Of a stretch of DNA of 40,099 bases, positions 1-9,300 are shown in pieces. The notes below the pieces were generated by a model. It was not told the origin of the DNA, searched no databases, and worked only from the letters and a program-made list of their open reading frames with translations. Every line of letters starts with the position of its first letter. Position 1 is the first letter of the stretch. The stretch comes from Acholeplasmatales bacterium (lineage in GTDB: Bacteria; Bacillota_I; Bacilli_A; Acholeplasmatales; Anaeroplasmataceae), in the NCBI GenBank assembly GCA_900767915.1, contig CAAGAX010000030.1, positions 1-40,099 on the forward strand, given 5' to 3'. The position numbers and the translations under genes were made by a program.

Positions 1-51
1 TGTAAGTAGTAATATAAAAGTAATCAAAAAAGCTCATATAGTTTTCATCAA
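1..51. repeat. IS21 left terminal inverted repeat
   Basis: The reverse complement of this stretch aligns without gaps to 2111-2161. About 28 bp near bases 23-50 are strongly conserved and the outer 20 bp are weaker. The first bases TGTA match the terminal TACA at the right end. Confidence 0.75.
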
Positions 52-94
52 TTAAGATGTTAATTTAAGCTTTAAAGATTACTTTTTTTCATTA

Positions 95-100
95 TATAAT
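95..100 (+). promoter_or_regulatory. Likely -10 box of the IS21 operon
   Basis: A perfect TATAAT lies 25 bp before the istA start codon. The -35 region (around 72-77) is poor, so the promoter is probably weak. An AGGAAGTGA ribosome-binding site follows. Confidence 0.4.
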
Positions 101-124
101 AGTTTCATAGGAAGTGAAAATATA

Positions 125-1351
125 ATGAATAAAAGATTAAGAACAGAATTAATTGGAGAATTAATGATAATGAAATCAAAAGATATAATACCAAATTTTA
201 GTTCATTATCAAGGCAGTATGGAATGGATAGAGCTACTATTCGTAAATACTATCATAATGGTGGACTAGTTATTAAAGAAAGGGGAAAAAAAGTGAGTAA
301 GTATGATGCATATAAAGATGAAATACATGAGTTGATGAATAAGCCTGAGGTAAAGATATCAGCACTATATCAATACCTAACAAACAAATATCCCAATATT
401 CCATTTACTTATAGTGGACTTAAGGCATATACACTCAGAAATGGGTTTAAAAGGAACAAAATACAATTAATTCCTCATGTTAGATATGAAACAGCTCCTG
501 GTGAACAGCTGCAGGTAGATTGGAAGGAAAATTTAAAAATTAAAACATCCTCTAATGAAATTATTGACTTTAATATTTTCTCGGCGACATTAGGATATTC
601 AAGATTACATTTTTTTATTTATACAAAAGGTAAAACTGAACAAGATTTTTTAAGGTGCTTAATAACAGTATTAAACAAATTAGGTGGTAAACCTCAAATA
701 GTAAAGACAGATAACATGAGTGCTATTGTATCTATAAATGATAGTCGTAGGAAAAAACATTCTATCATAAAACAATTTGAATCAGATACCGGTATTAAAA
801 TAAGCTTATGCGAAGTTAGAACACCTCAAACCAAAGGAAAAGTCGAAGTGTCAAATAAATTTATGGATTGGTTAAAACCATATGATGGTTTGATTAAAAA
901 TGAATCTGATTTAATATCTATAATAGATATTATAACTAAGCAGTGTAACAACAAAATAAATGACACAACTAAAATACCACCAATAAAACTCTTTGAAAAA
1001 GAAAAAGAGCATCTACTTCCTCTACCAACTAAGATATTACTCGACTCCTACATCGAAAATATCGACACTCAAAAGGTTCCTACAACACTTTTAGTGAATT
1101 ATAAAGGAAATGGATACTCTGTACCTAGGAAGCTCATCGGTCAACGAGTAAAACTAATACCAATTGATGATAAGCTCTATGTATATTTTAACACAGACCT
1201 TATCGTATGTCATACAATAAAAGACCAAAAAATCAATTATATGCCAGAACACTATGCTGAAGCATTAGCCGCAAGATTAAATGATTCTAATGCTGATATA
1301 GAGCAAATGGCAATAGACAATTTAAAAAGATTTGAAAATATGAAAGGATAA
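125..1351 (+). CDS. istA: IS21-family transposase IstA
   Basis: This is the DDE transposase that cuts and joins the ends of the IS21 element. The 408 aa contain an N-terminal helix-turn-helix (around residues 20-50, SSLSRQYGMDRATIRKY) and an rve integrase core. The likely catalytic acidic residues lie in LQVDWKE, KTDNMSA and TKGKVEVSNKF. A C-terminal beta-barrel-like part (NYKGNGYSVPRKL) is typical of IstA. Length is normal for the family. The gene starts at ATG 125 after an AGGAAGTGA site. istB follows after 3 bp, the usual istA-istB arrangement. No frameshift or stop is visible. Confidence 0.95.
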   Translation: MNKRLRTELIGELMIMKSKDIIPNFSSLSRQYGMDRATIRKYYHNGGLVIKERGKKVSKYDAYKDEIHELMNKPEVKISALYQYLTNKYPNIPFTYSGLKAYTLRNGFKRNKIQLIPHVRYETAPGEQLQVDWKENLKIKTSSNEIIDFNIFSATLGYSRLHFFIYTKGKTEQDFLRCLITVLNKLGGKPQIVKTDNMSAIVSINDSRRKKHSIIKQFESDTGIKISLCEVRTPQTKGKVEVSNKFMDWLKPYDGLIKNESDLISIIDIITKQCNNKINDTTKIPPIKLFEKEKEHLLPLPTKILLDSYIENIDTQKVPTTLLVNYKGNGYSVPRKLIGQRVKLIPIDDKLYVYFNTDLIVCHTIKDQKINYMPEHYAEALAARLNDSNADIEQMAIDNLKRFENMKG

Positions 1352-1354
1352 TAT

Positions 1355-2104
1355 ATGCAAAACAATTATAATAAACTAATAAACAATTTTGAAAGCTTAC
1401 AATTAAATTTATTTAAAGCAAACCTAGATCAATACATTACATATATAGAAAATGGCTCTAAAACGTTAATAGACGCACTATACGAGTTAACCGAGATGGA
1501 GATGACCTTAAGATCAGAAAGAGCAATGAATGCCTGTGTAAAAGTGGCTAATTTCCCTTTTATAAAGACATTTGAAGATTTTGAGTTTTCATTTCAACCA
1601 TCAATTAACAAAGATCAAATTATAAATTTTAAATATTTGAAATTTATTGAAAATAAAGAAAATATAGTTTTTATAGGTTCTCCTGGTGTTGGTAAGACCC
1701 ATTTAGCAACATCTATTGGAATAGAAGCTGCAAAGCTTAGAACATCAACATATTTTATAAGTTGTGGTGATTTAATCTTACAATTAAAACGAGCCCATAT
1801 TGAAAATAGACTCGAACAAAGATTAAAATTTTTTGCAAAATATAAACTTCTAATAATAGATGAGGTAGGATTTTTACCTTTAGATATAGAATCGTCAAAT
1901 CTATTATTTCAACTAATAGCTAAAAGATATGAAAGGACTTCTACAATAGTAACAACAAATAAACCATTATCTAGATGGGCAGAAATATTTGGTGATCCTG
2001 TAATAGCAAATGCAATACTTGACAGACTATTACATCATTCTCATGTGATAAATATTGTTGGAAGATCCTATAGAACAAAAGACCTCATTGAGGATGATAA
2101 GTAA
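1355..2104 (+). CDS. istB: IS21-family helper ATPase IstB
   Basis: IstB is the AAA+ ATPase (DnaC-like) that helps IstA select target DNA. In the 249 aa, Walker A is GSPGVGKTH, Walker B is LLIIDEVGFLPL and sensor I is IVTTNKPLSRW. The C-terminal LLHHSHVINIVGRSYR segment is characteristic of the family. The start is ATG 1355, with AAAGGA just upstream inside the end of istA. The right inverted repeat of the element starts immediately after the gene. Length is normal and the reading frame is intact. Confidence 0.95.
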   Translation: MQNNYNKLINNFESLQLNLFKANLDQYITYIENGSKTLIDALYELTEMEMTLRSERAMNACVKVANFPFIKTFEDFEFSFQPSINKDQIINFKYLKFIENKENIVFIGSPGVGKTHLATSIGIEAAKLRTSTYFISCGDLILQLKRAHIENRLEQRLKFFAKYKLLIIDEVGFLPLDIESSNLLFQLIAKRYERTSTIVTTNKPLSRWAEIFGDPVIANAILDRLLHHSHVINIVGRSYRTKDLIEDDK

Positions 2105-2110
2105 TCAAAA

Positions 2111-2161
2111 TTGGTGAAAATTATTTGAGCTTTTTTGATGATTTTACTATTGACATCTACA
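2111..2161. repeat. IS21 right terminal inverted repeat
   Basis: This is the mirror of bases 1-51. It contains GTGAAAATTATTTGAGC followed by a T-run and ends in TACA. It begins six bases after the istB stop codon. Confidence 0.75.
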
Positions 2162-2236
2162 TAGCTATGGAGTAAGGATGAATCTGCCATAGAAGCTACA
2201 TTTTTTCATTTATTAATAGTATTATCTAGAAAAAAA

Positions 2237-2284
2237 GAGATGTGAACATCATAGATTTAAAAAAAATCTATTTTTTCACACCTC
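2237..2284. terminator. Long imperfect hairpin, possible terminator
   Basis: The two arms are about 20 bases: GAGATGTGAACATCATAGATTT on the left, and on the right the sequence whose reverse complement is GAGGTGTGAAAAAATAGATTT. The loop is a short A-run. The stem is AT-rich apart from its GTG/CAC base, and no clean T-run follows on either strand. It lies between the IS and the 3' end of the U32 gene. It could be a weak bidirectional terminator or the remnant of a small element. Confidence 0.35.
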
Positions 2285-2404
2285 CTATAGTTTTCAAATT
2301 ATTTATATGTCCCTTAATAAATTAGAGAAGTATTATTCCTTTATATGAGATTAAATAATATCTATAAAAGTTTGAATTTTTATTTCTTTAATATGTAGTA
2401 TTAG

Positions 2405-2430
2405 AAATAAATTCCTTATTTAAAAAGGAC
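2405..2430 (-). terminator. Weak intrinsic terminator of the U32 gene
   Basis: Read on the minus strand just after the stop codon, TCCTT and AAGGA pair around a 7-base loop and are followed by AATTTATTT. The stem is only 5 bp, so this is a tentative call. Confidence 0.35.
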
Positions 2431-2433
2431 CTA

Positions 2434-4686
2434 TTATAAAATCTCTTTATTAAAGTGGCCTCTAGTATCTGTATCCTTATTAAAGAAATTAGTTTTTTTC
2501 ATATCCTTGATCTTATTCAAATACATATTAACTATTTCTCTTGATTTATCAGAATCCTCAGTTGTTAAGGCTATTCTAAATGTATTAACATTTTTAATAT
2601 TTTCTAAATCATCTATTAAATTTAATATTTTTCCATTTAGAATAGTTGTCGTACAATCCTCATGAGAGATTATTGGAAAATATCCATATTCATCTTTAAG
2701 AATATATTTATTTATTTTACATTTGCCACATTGATTCATAACCTTTAATGGACAATAATGAGTAAACATCATATCAGCTCGACCATAAACAATCATTTCA
2801 AGATTAGGCATTATACCATATTCATTGAAAAAAGAAGAGGTAAGTTCATTAATATGAGTATTATTCATTTCTTGAGATATACAAACTCTTTTAGCTCCTA
2901 GTGAATATAATAAGGCAACATTCTTATGATTAACTACATTTAAAGAAAAATCAGTTATAAAAGCATTAGTATTTTTATAATATTCTATTCCACCATATCC
3001 ACCTATTAGAAGAGTACCATCCTTAGGAATGAAATTATTTTCATTCCTTCTAATAATATTATCCTTATAATAAATATTTTTTAATGGAAGATCCTTAATT
3101 GCATTATATTGTTCTAAAGTTAAGCAAGAAACACTTAATCCTAATTCTTCCTCTTCAATTTTAAATTTATAAGTGATATTATCTATTTTTGGTAGCTGTC
3201 TTTTTATTAATCTTTCATTATTTAGTTTTTCAATTAATAATCTTCTAACCTCATTTAGCTTACTATTTGGAATAAAGGCATCCTCTATATAATAATTCAA
3301 TTCATTTAAAATATAAGGAGTATCATTTAGCTTATTGAATTGCTTATACACTGCTTCATAATTAAGAGGGGCATTTATAGCCTTATCTATTATAAAATCA
3401 GAAGTGATATAGCATGAAATATTATCACATTCAATAGAAGCACATAAATTACTACCTACCTCACCATATATATTTATATTAATAGGAATTCTATTATATT
3501 CATTAGGATAAGTTTTAGATAATTCATTATAGAATTTAATATCCTTAGTTTTATATATTTTATTTCCTATTTTTGCATCCTCTTTAAATTTAATAATACA
3601 TTTATTATTAGCTTTATTAATTAAATTATCATTAGAATCATATATTTTTTGTAATGATAAATTGATATCAATTCCATCATTATCAATTCTAATAATATCT
3701 CCTTGATTTATTTCCTCATTAATTTTTATTTCATAGGTATTATTCTTTAATTTTTTGCTGATATATCCAATTTCATATCCAAAATTATTTGGTCTAGATA
3801 TATTAATAATATTCTTTTTATCCTCATGAAATATATATCCCTTTGTATAAGTTCTATTAAATGTTTTATTAAGCTTTATATCCTTTTTATTAAGCTTATT
3901 ATCTAAAGCTAATCTATAATGTCTTATAACATTAGCAACATATTCAGGCTCCTTCATTCTTCCTTCAATCTTTAAAGAATCTATATCCTTAAGCTCATTA
4001 ATATAATCAATTGTATTTAAATCCTTCATTGAAAGAATATATGAATTAGTTAATACTTCATTTGTTGATTCATTAATAAGCTCATATTTTTTTCTACATG
4101 ATCCAACGCATCTACCACGATTTCCGCTTCTATAGCCAATTAGTCCACTCATTAAGCAGTTTCCACTATAAGATACACATAAGGCACCATGAACAAATAT
4201 TTCAATAGGAAGATTTATTTTTCTTTTAATTTCCTTTATTTTTTCGATAGGAACTTCTCTTGAAAGAACGATTCTTTTAGCTCCTAAGTCCTTAAGTAGC
4301 TTAGCACCATAATAATCATCAATTCCCATCTGAGTTGATGAGTGTGCTTCTAAATTAGGAAGATTTTTAACAATATAATCAAATAAAGCTAAATCCTCTA
4401 CAATTATTCCATCTACACCCATTTCGTATAAATCATTTAATTGCTTATAAGCCTCATCAAGTTCATTATTATATACAATTGTATTCATAGTAACATAAAT
4501 TTTAACATTTCTTAAATGAGCATAATCTAATGCCTCTTTTAATTCGTTAGTATCAAAATTATTTGCATAGGCTCTCGCCCCAAATTTGTTCATTCCTAAA
4601 TATATTGCGTTACATCCATTAGATATAGCTGCAATTAATGATGTCATATTTCCTGCTGGAGCTAGTAATTCAGTTTTATGTATCAT
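2434..4686 (-). CDS. Peptidase U32 family protein, RlhA/YdcP-like (rRNA hydroxylation)
   Basis: A 750-aa U32-family protein. Members once called collagenase-like peptidases are now known in E. coli as RNA hydroxylation factors: RlhA acts on C2501 of 23S rRNA and TrhP on tRNA U34. The N-terminus shows ELLAPAGNMTSL and an alternating TIM-barrel pattern to about residue 260. The U32 signature holds four cysteines (C170, C177, C193, C197) that could bind an iron-sulfur cluster. The long C-terminal part, with HYCPLK and CGKCK cysteines, matches the DUF3656-containing larger subgroup, so RlhA-like is more likely than TrhP. The start ATG at 4684-4686 is preceded by AAAGGTGA. It stands alone, divergent from the lipoprotein operon. 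The exact substrate is inferred. Confidence 0.85.
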   Translation of the reverse strand: MIHKTELLAPAGNMTSLIAAISNGCNAIYLGMNKFGARAYANNFDTNELKEALDYAHLRNVKIYVTMNTIVYNNELDEAYKQLNDLYEMGVDGIIVEDLALFDYIVKNLPNLEAHSSTQMGIDDYYGAKLLKDLGAKRIVLSREVPIEKIKEIKRKINLPIEIFVHGALCVSYSGNCLMSGLIGYRSGNRGRCVGSCRKKYELINESTNEVLTNSYILSMKDLNTIDYINELKDIDSLKIEGRMKEPEYVANVIRHYRLALDNKLNKKDIKLNKTFNRTYTKGYIFHEDKKNIINISRPNNFGYEIGYISKKLKNNTYEIKINEEINQGDIIRIDNDGIDINLSLQKIYDSNDNLINKANNKCIIKFKEDAKIGNKIYKTKDIKFYNELSKTYPNEYNRIPININIYGEVGSNLCASIECDNISCYITSDFIIDKAINAPLNYEAVYKQFNKLNDTPYILNELNYYIEDAFIPNSKLNEVRRLLIEKLNNERLIKRQLPKIDNITYKFKIEEEELGLSVSCLTLEQYNAIKDLPLKNIYYKDNIIRRNENNFIPKDGTLLIGGYGGIEYYKNTNAFITDFSLNVVNHKNVALLYSLGAKRVCISQEMNNTHINELTSSFFNEYGIMPNLEMIVYGRADMMFTHYCPLKVMNQCGKCKINKYILKDEYGYFPIISHEDCTTTILNGKILNLIDDLENIKNVNTFRIALTTEDSDKSREIVNMYLNKIKDMKKTNFFNKDTDTRGHFNKEIL

Positions 4687-4773
4687 ACGTTCACCTTTAA
4701 AAGTTATTTTTTGATATTATATATTTATTATATATTGAAAATGAAAGAAAACAAATATAAATTGCTTTTTTAA

Positions 4774-4802
4774 TTGACTATTAATATAAATGTTGTTAAA
4801 AT
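4774..4802 (+). promoter_or_regulatory. Sigma-A promoter of the pectin operon
   Basis: TTGACT (4774-4779) and TAAAAT (4797-4802) are separated by exactly 17 bp. A TG one base before the -10 box adds an extended -10 element. Transcription would start near 4808-4810, inside the palindromic operator described separately. Confidence 0.75.
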
Positions 4803-4807
4803 ATCAA

Positions 4808-4828
4808 GTAAAGCGTTTACAAAACGCT
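4808..4828. promoter_or_regulatory. LacI/CcpA-like operator at the transcription start
   Basis: GTAAAGCGTTTACA (4808-4821) resembles the TGTAANCGNTTACA operators of the LacI/CcpA family. One half (TTGTAAACG on the minus strand) is perfect; the other is shifted by a base. An overlapping hairpin, AGCGTTT / AAACGCT (4812-4828), is also present. It sits on the predicted +1 of the pectin operon, a position typical for repression. Which repressor binds cannot be told from the window. Confidence 0.5.
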
Positions 4829-4853
4829 ATTGCATTTTATGGGAGGAAATAAA

Positions 4854-6362
4854 ATGAAAATGAAAAAGTCATTTGGAGCAATATCATTAGCTTTATTAGG
4901 ATTATTAGCATTAGCTTCATGTAATAATCCAACTGATAGTAAACAAGCTCCAACAAATAGCCCAACTGTACCTACTTCTAAACCAACAAGTACATCTACT
5001 GCCCCTGCTGAAAAGGAGGTAAAAACATCATATTTTAGTAGTATTTCAATTGATACAACAAAAGTAAAAACATTATTTTATTTTGGAGAAAGCTTTAATT
5101 GTGATGGAATAAAGGTTACAAATAACTTTGTTCAAGTATTTACAGATAATACAAGAGAATCTTTCTCAAATGATGCAGTTAATGTATCAATTGATAGCTC
5201 TGAGGTTGATTTAAATAATGTTGGAACTTATCCTGTTACTGTTTCATCAAGATATGGAACAACTATTCGTAAGCAAACATATAAAATAGTTGTTAAAGCT
5301 AATCCATATGATGATGTTAAAGGTTTAACATACTTTTCAGGATTAAATGTTAAATATCAAGGAGAAAATGATTTTGAAAAGACTTATAAAGTTCAAGAGA
5401 AATTTTCTTTAAATGATCTTTCATTAATTTCGAAGGTAAGAAAGGTTATCATTGATGAAAATGGTAATAAAACTGAAGAAGATGTTAATATTAGTATTAG
5501 AAATCTTACTATCGATACATCATCAATTCCTGTTGATTCTAATGGCAGGTTTACAACTAGAGGTACCTTTCCTATAAAATATAAATACATTCAAAAATTA
5601 AATATTGATGGTAAAGAAATTGAAAACAAAATAGAAAGCTTTACTTATATTACTGTTATTAATCCAGTTACTGGTATTGAAAAGGTTTCTTCTAATGATA
5701 CAACATTAGAGGCTACAATTAAATCATTTGATTTAAGTAAATGGAAGTTTAGAATTTCAAGAGAAATAGGTGATTCTGAAGAGGTATCTTATAGTAAAGA
5801 GCTATTTACTGTTGATGGATTAAATCAATATGTACCAGGTAATCAAGAGGCTATTGTTACGCTAAAGGAAAATGCAACAATAAGTATTAATGTTCCTGTA
5901 ACGATTATAAAATCATCTTTATACAATATTGTATTAGATTTAGATTTGAATAAAGGATTACCAACTGGAGCAGGTGGTATAACTGATACTGAAAGAACTC
6001 AGCTTGATCAAAATGGATATTGCTTCGGAACAGGTACTTATAGAGAAAATAAATCTAATAGCTGTGATGGTACATATTTCTCAGTTCGTACAAAGGTAGA
6101 TGCAGCTAGTAAAGGATCAAGCTTTGAGGTTAATATGCCTAAGGCTGGTAAGCTTTTAATTTTTATTGGTTCAACTGGTGATGATGCAAGGCCTGTATCT
6201 GTTACTCATAATGATGAATTATATACTGAGATTGTTACATTAAGTGGCAAGAATTCAATTATTAAACATGAAATTGAAATTAGTGAATCAGGAATATATA
6301 AATTTACATGCGCAAAAACAATATATGTATATGGCGTAATTATCGCGACTGAGAGGGACTAA
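4854..6362 (+). CDS. Ig-like surface lipoprotein of the pectin operon
   Basis: About 502 aa. ATG 4854 is preferred over upstream TTG 4830 because GGGAGG (4841-4846) sits correctly before it and the signal peptide then starts normally. The SPII lipobox is LALASC with Cys23. A Thr/Pro/Ser-rich linker follows, then two Ig-like (Big_3-like) domains (around 45-150 and 155-270). The last 130 residues form a beta-rich domain with alternating strands (SFEVNMPKAGKLLIFIG, GIYKFTCAKTIYVYGV) like the sugar-binding modules attached to secreted pectinases. No catalytic motif is seen. The pectate lyase gene starts 2 bp after its stop, so the two are surely cotranscribed. A binding or scaffold role on pectin is inference. 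Confidence 0.75.
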   Translation: MKMKKSFGAISLALLGLLALASCNNPTDSKQAPTNSPTVPTSKPTSTSTAPAEKEVKTSYFSSISIDTTKVKTLFYFGESFNCDGIKVTNNFVQVFTDNTRESFSNDAVNVSIDSSEVDLNNVGTYPVTVSSRYGTTIRKQTYKIVVKANPYDDVKGLTYFSGLNVKYQGENDFEKTYKVQEKFSLNDLSLISKVRKVIIDENGNKTEEDVNISIRNLTIDTSSIPVDSNGRFTTRGTFPIKYKYIQKLNIDGKEIENKIESFTYITVINPVTGIEKVSSNDTTLEATIKSFDLSKWKFRISREIGDSEEVSYSKELFTVDGLNQYVPGNQEAIVTLKENATISINVPVTIIKSSLYNIVLDLDLNKGLPTGAGGITDTERTQLDQNGYCFGTGTYRENKSNSCDGTYFSVRTKVDAASKGSSFEVNMPKAGKLLIFIGSTGDDARPVSVTHNDELYTEIVTLSGKNSIIKHEIEISESGIYKFTCAKTIYVYGVIIATERD

Positions 6363-6364
6363 AA

Positions 6365-9300
6365 ATGAAAAGAAAAATTAAAAATTTAGGTATTGTTTTA
6401 TTAAGCTCTTTATTAGTAGCTACAGTAGTAAGCTGTAATAATAATTCTAATACATCTAGTAATGGTTCAACTAGCGGAACAAGTATACCATCTAATGGTT
6501 CAACTAGCGGAACAAGTACACCTTCAGAATCTCATAATTCTAAAAAAATTTATGTTGCTTCAAAGGCTACAAATGGTGATGGTTCTATTGAGCATCCATA
6601 TGATTTTTTAAGAGCTACTCAAGTTGCTTTACCAGGAGATACAATCATTTTAAAGGAAGGCACTTATGATGATTATTCATACCGTGTTGAAATTAATACT
6701 AGTGGTTTACCAGGAAAATATATTACTGTTAAACCAGAAACTGAAGATTCAAGAGTAGTATTTGATTTCAAAAATATGAGATTTGATGGTACTAATAGAG
6801 GTATTCAAATATATGGAGATTATTGGCATTTTTATGGAATAGAGGTATGTAATGCTGGCGATAATGGAATGTATATTGCAGGAAGTCATAATATTATTGA
6901 AAATTGTCAATTTTATAATAATAAGGATACTGGTCTTCAATTAGGACGTGGCTATAGTAGTGAAACTCATATTGATGAATGGCCTTCTTATAATCTAATT
7001 AAAAATTGTACTTCATTTGCAAATTATGATGATGAGACATTAGGTGAAAATGCCGATGGCTTTGCCGCAAAGTTAACTGTTGGAGTTGGTAATGTATTTG
7101 ATGGCTGTATGGCATTTAGAAATTCTGATGATGGTTGGGATTTATTTGCCAAATCAGATTCAGGAAATATTGGTACTGTTATTCTTTATAACTGCGTTTC
7201 ATTTGAAAATGGTTATTTACCATATCAAATAAAGAAGACTAATAATGATGGTTTTCAAGTAGACACATATGATACTATTAATGGTGATGGTATCGGCTTT
7301 AAGCTTGGTGGATCTGTAATGGAGGGTGATGTTATTGTTAATAACTGTATTTCCTTTGATAATAAGCTTCACGGTATTGGTGATAACTCAAATCCAGGAA
7401 CAATTCAAGTAACAAACTTCACAGCATTTAATAACTGTGCAGGCTTAAATAGTGATGGAACTATTTCTTCAATACGTGGTATTGATGGAGTTGTTAATAA
7501 GTCAAATAATATTGATTTAGCTCGTTCAACAAATAGCTATAATAGCTATTATGGAATTCTATCATATATTAATAATCAATCTCAATTTAAAGCTGATGGA
7601 GATTCAAGCTATAATAAAGATGCCTTTAGAGGTAGTACAGCTTATTCTATTTTTCAAACAGATTATAAAAGCGGTGAGGTTTATAAAGCATTTACAGGCT
7701 GGGTGGATGGATCAAGCTATGCAACTTCAACTTTAGATGCAGCTTATTCTAGTTCAACTTTAGATACAGCTTATTCTAGTGGTAAAGATTATGAAGGTTT
7801 AAACGATGAATCATTTGCTGATTTATCTTCAATTAATGCTTTATGCGAAAATCGTAGCAAATTATCAGATTTAACTTCAATTCATAAACAATATCGTAAT
7901 AGTGATAATTCAATTAATTTAGGTGATAAGCTTAAGCTTGTTGATGAGAAGCTTTTAACATATTGTAAAGGTAATCCAATTGGTGCTACGCTTAATAAAG
8001 CAAACTATTCTGAATATCCTCATTATCAAATGAATATGTATAATGATGAATCATCACTTAACCTAAGTGAGGATCAAGTTGTTATTAATTCAGTTAAGGA
8101 TGTTTTAGAGGTTATTACAAGAACTGAAGCTACTTTCCAATCATTTGATATTCCAAAGCTTATTAATAACTGTGAAATAACTTGGAGCTCTTCAAATACA
8201 AATGTAATTGAAATATCTAATGAAGAGGATGTTTCTGTTTCATTATCTGTATTCTCTAAAGCAATTGTTCATCCTCTAGAAGAGAATACAAATGCAAAAT
8301 TAACTGCTACAATTAAATATAAGGATTTAGTTGAAACTAAGGACTTTAATATTACAGTATGCAGTAGAAATCAAGATGTTGGTTCATTAACTGGTATTAA
8401 AAATGATGCAATGAGAATTGAATTATATGGAAAATATGTTGAACCAACAATTTATCCAATTGACTCATCAAGCATTACCCCTACAGAATTACCTAATAGT
8501 AAATACACATTAACTCGTACATATGAATATGCAACAGATGGAAATTCTAAGTTCTATCCAATTGATAATGTATATACATCTGTAGCAGGTGTATATAGAG
8601 TTACATGTAGAGCTAAATCTACTATTTCTAATGCTGAATCAGTATATACATATAATGTTTATATCGTAGATCCTGATTGTAATATTGATTTCATTGGTGG
8701 AATTTCAAGTGTTGCCTTAACAAAGGATGGATTTACTATTTCTGGTAGTTTATCTAATATTGAGGGCGGAATCTATACAATTGTTTCAGAAAATGAAATT
8801 TCTAATATTACAGCTGAAGATATTTTAAATAGTAAGGATGCTCAATATTATCATATTACTACTGATAAGATTATTGCATCATTTAATGCGAACAATGATA
8901 CTTTAGTTAACGCAAATACTCAATATTATGTATACTATGTTGTCACAAATAGTAATAAGAATGTAGCTAAGGCTTCTACAGTTTATTCATTTAGTACAAC
9001 ATTACAAGAAATTTCTTCTAAGGATGAATTCTATGAATTAGCTACTACTGGTAAGTATAAAGGAAATACAGCTCAAACTCCTACAATTTATTTCTTATCA
9101 AAGGATTTAGATTTTAGTGGTTTTGACTGGAAGATAAATCAAAAAGCTCAATGTAACGCCTTCTCTCAATTATTTAATGGAAATAATCATACAATTTCTA
9201 ATTTACATATTGAAGGAGAGGCTTTAGGAGAAAAGACTTTAACATTAAATGTATTCTACAAGATTTCTTATGGTACATTAATGAACTTTAATTTTGATAA

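Larger units (their letters stand above)
1..2161 (+). mobile_element. IS21-family insertion sequence, apparently complete
   Basis: The element carries istA and istB. Bases 1-51 and 2111-2161 form an ungapped imperfect inverted repeat. The best part pairs the left AAAAAAGCTCATAT region (26-39) with the right GAGCTTTTTT region (2127-2136), and similarity continues outward to TGTA at base 1 and TACA at 2158-2161. IS21 elements normally end in 5'-TG...CA-3' and are about 2-2.5 kb long, so 2161 bp fits. Both genes are open, so the copy may be active. The target duplication cannot be checked because the left flank lies outside the window. Confidence 0.85.
2162..2433. other. Non-coding gap between IS21 and the U32 gene
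   Basis: No convincing gene is present. The stretch just right of the IS contains a short imperfect hairpin (2162-2200, TAGCTATGG / CCATAGAAGCTA), then the inverted repeat at 2237-2284, then AT-rich DNA running into the 3' end of the minus-strand U32 gene. An SD-like AGGAGGTG on the minus strand (2278-2285) is not followed by any ORF of useful length, so it may be left over from a lost gene. Confidence 0.5.

Noticed and set aside
4830..4853. Upstream TTG start for the first lipoprotein
   Set aside because: The codons read through the ribosome-binding site itself; ATG 4854 gives a normal lipoprotein signal peptide.
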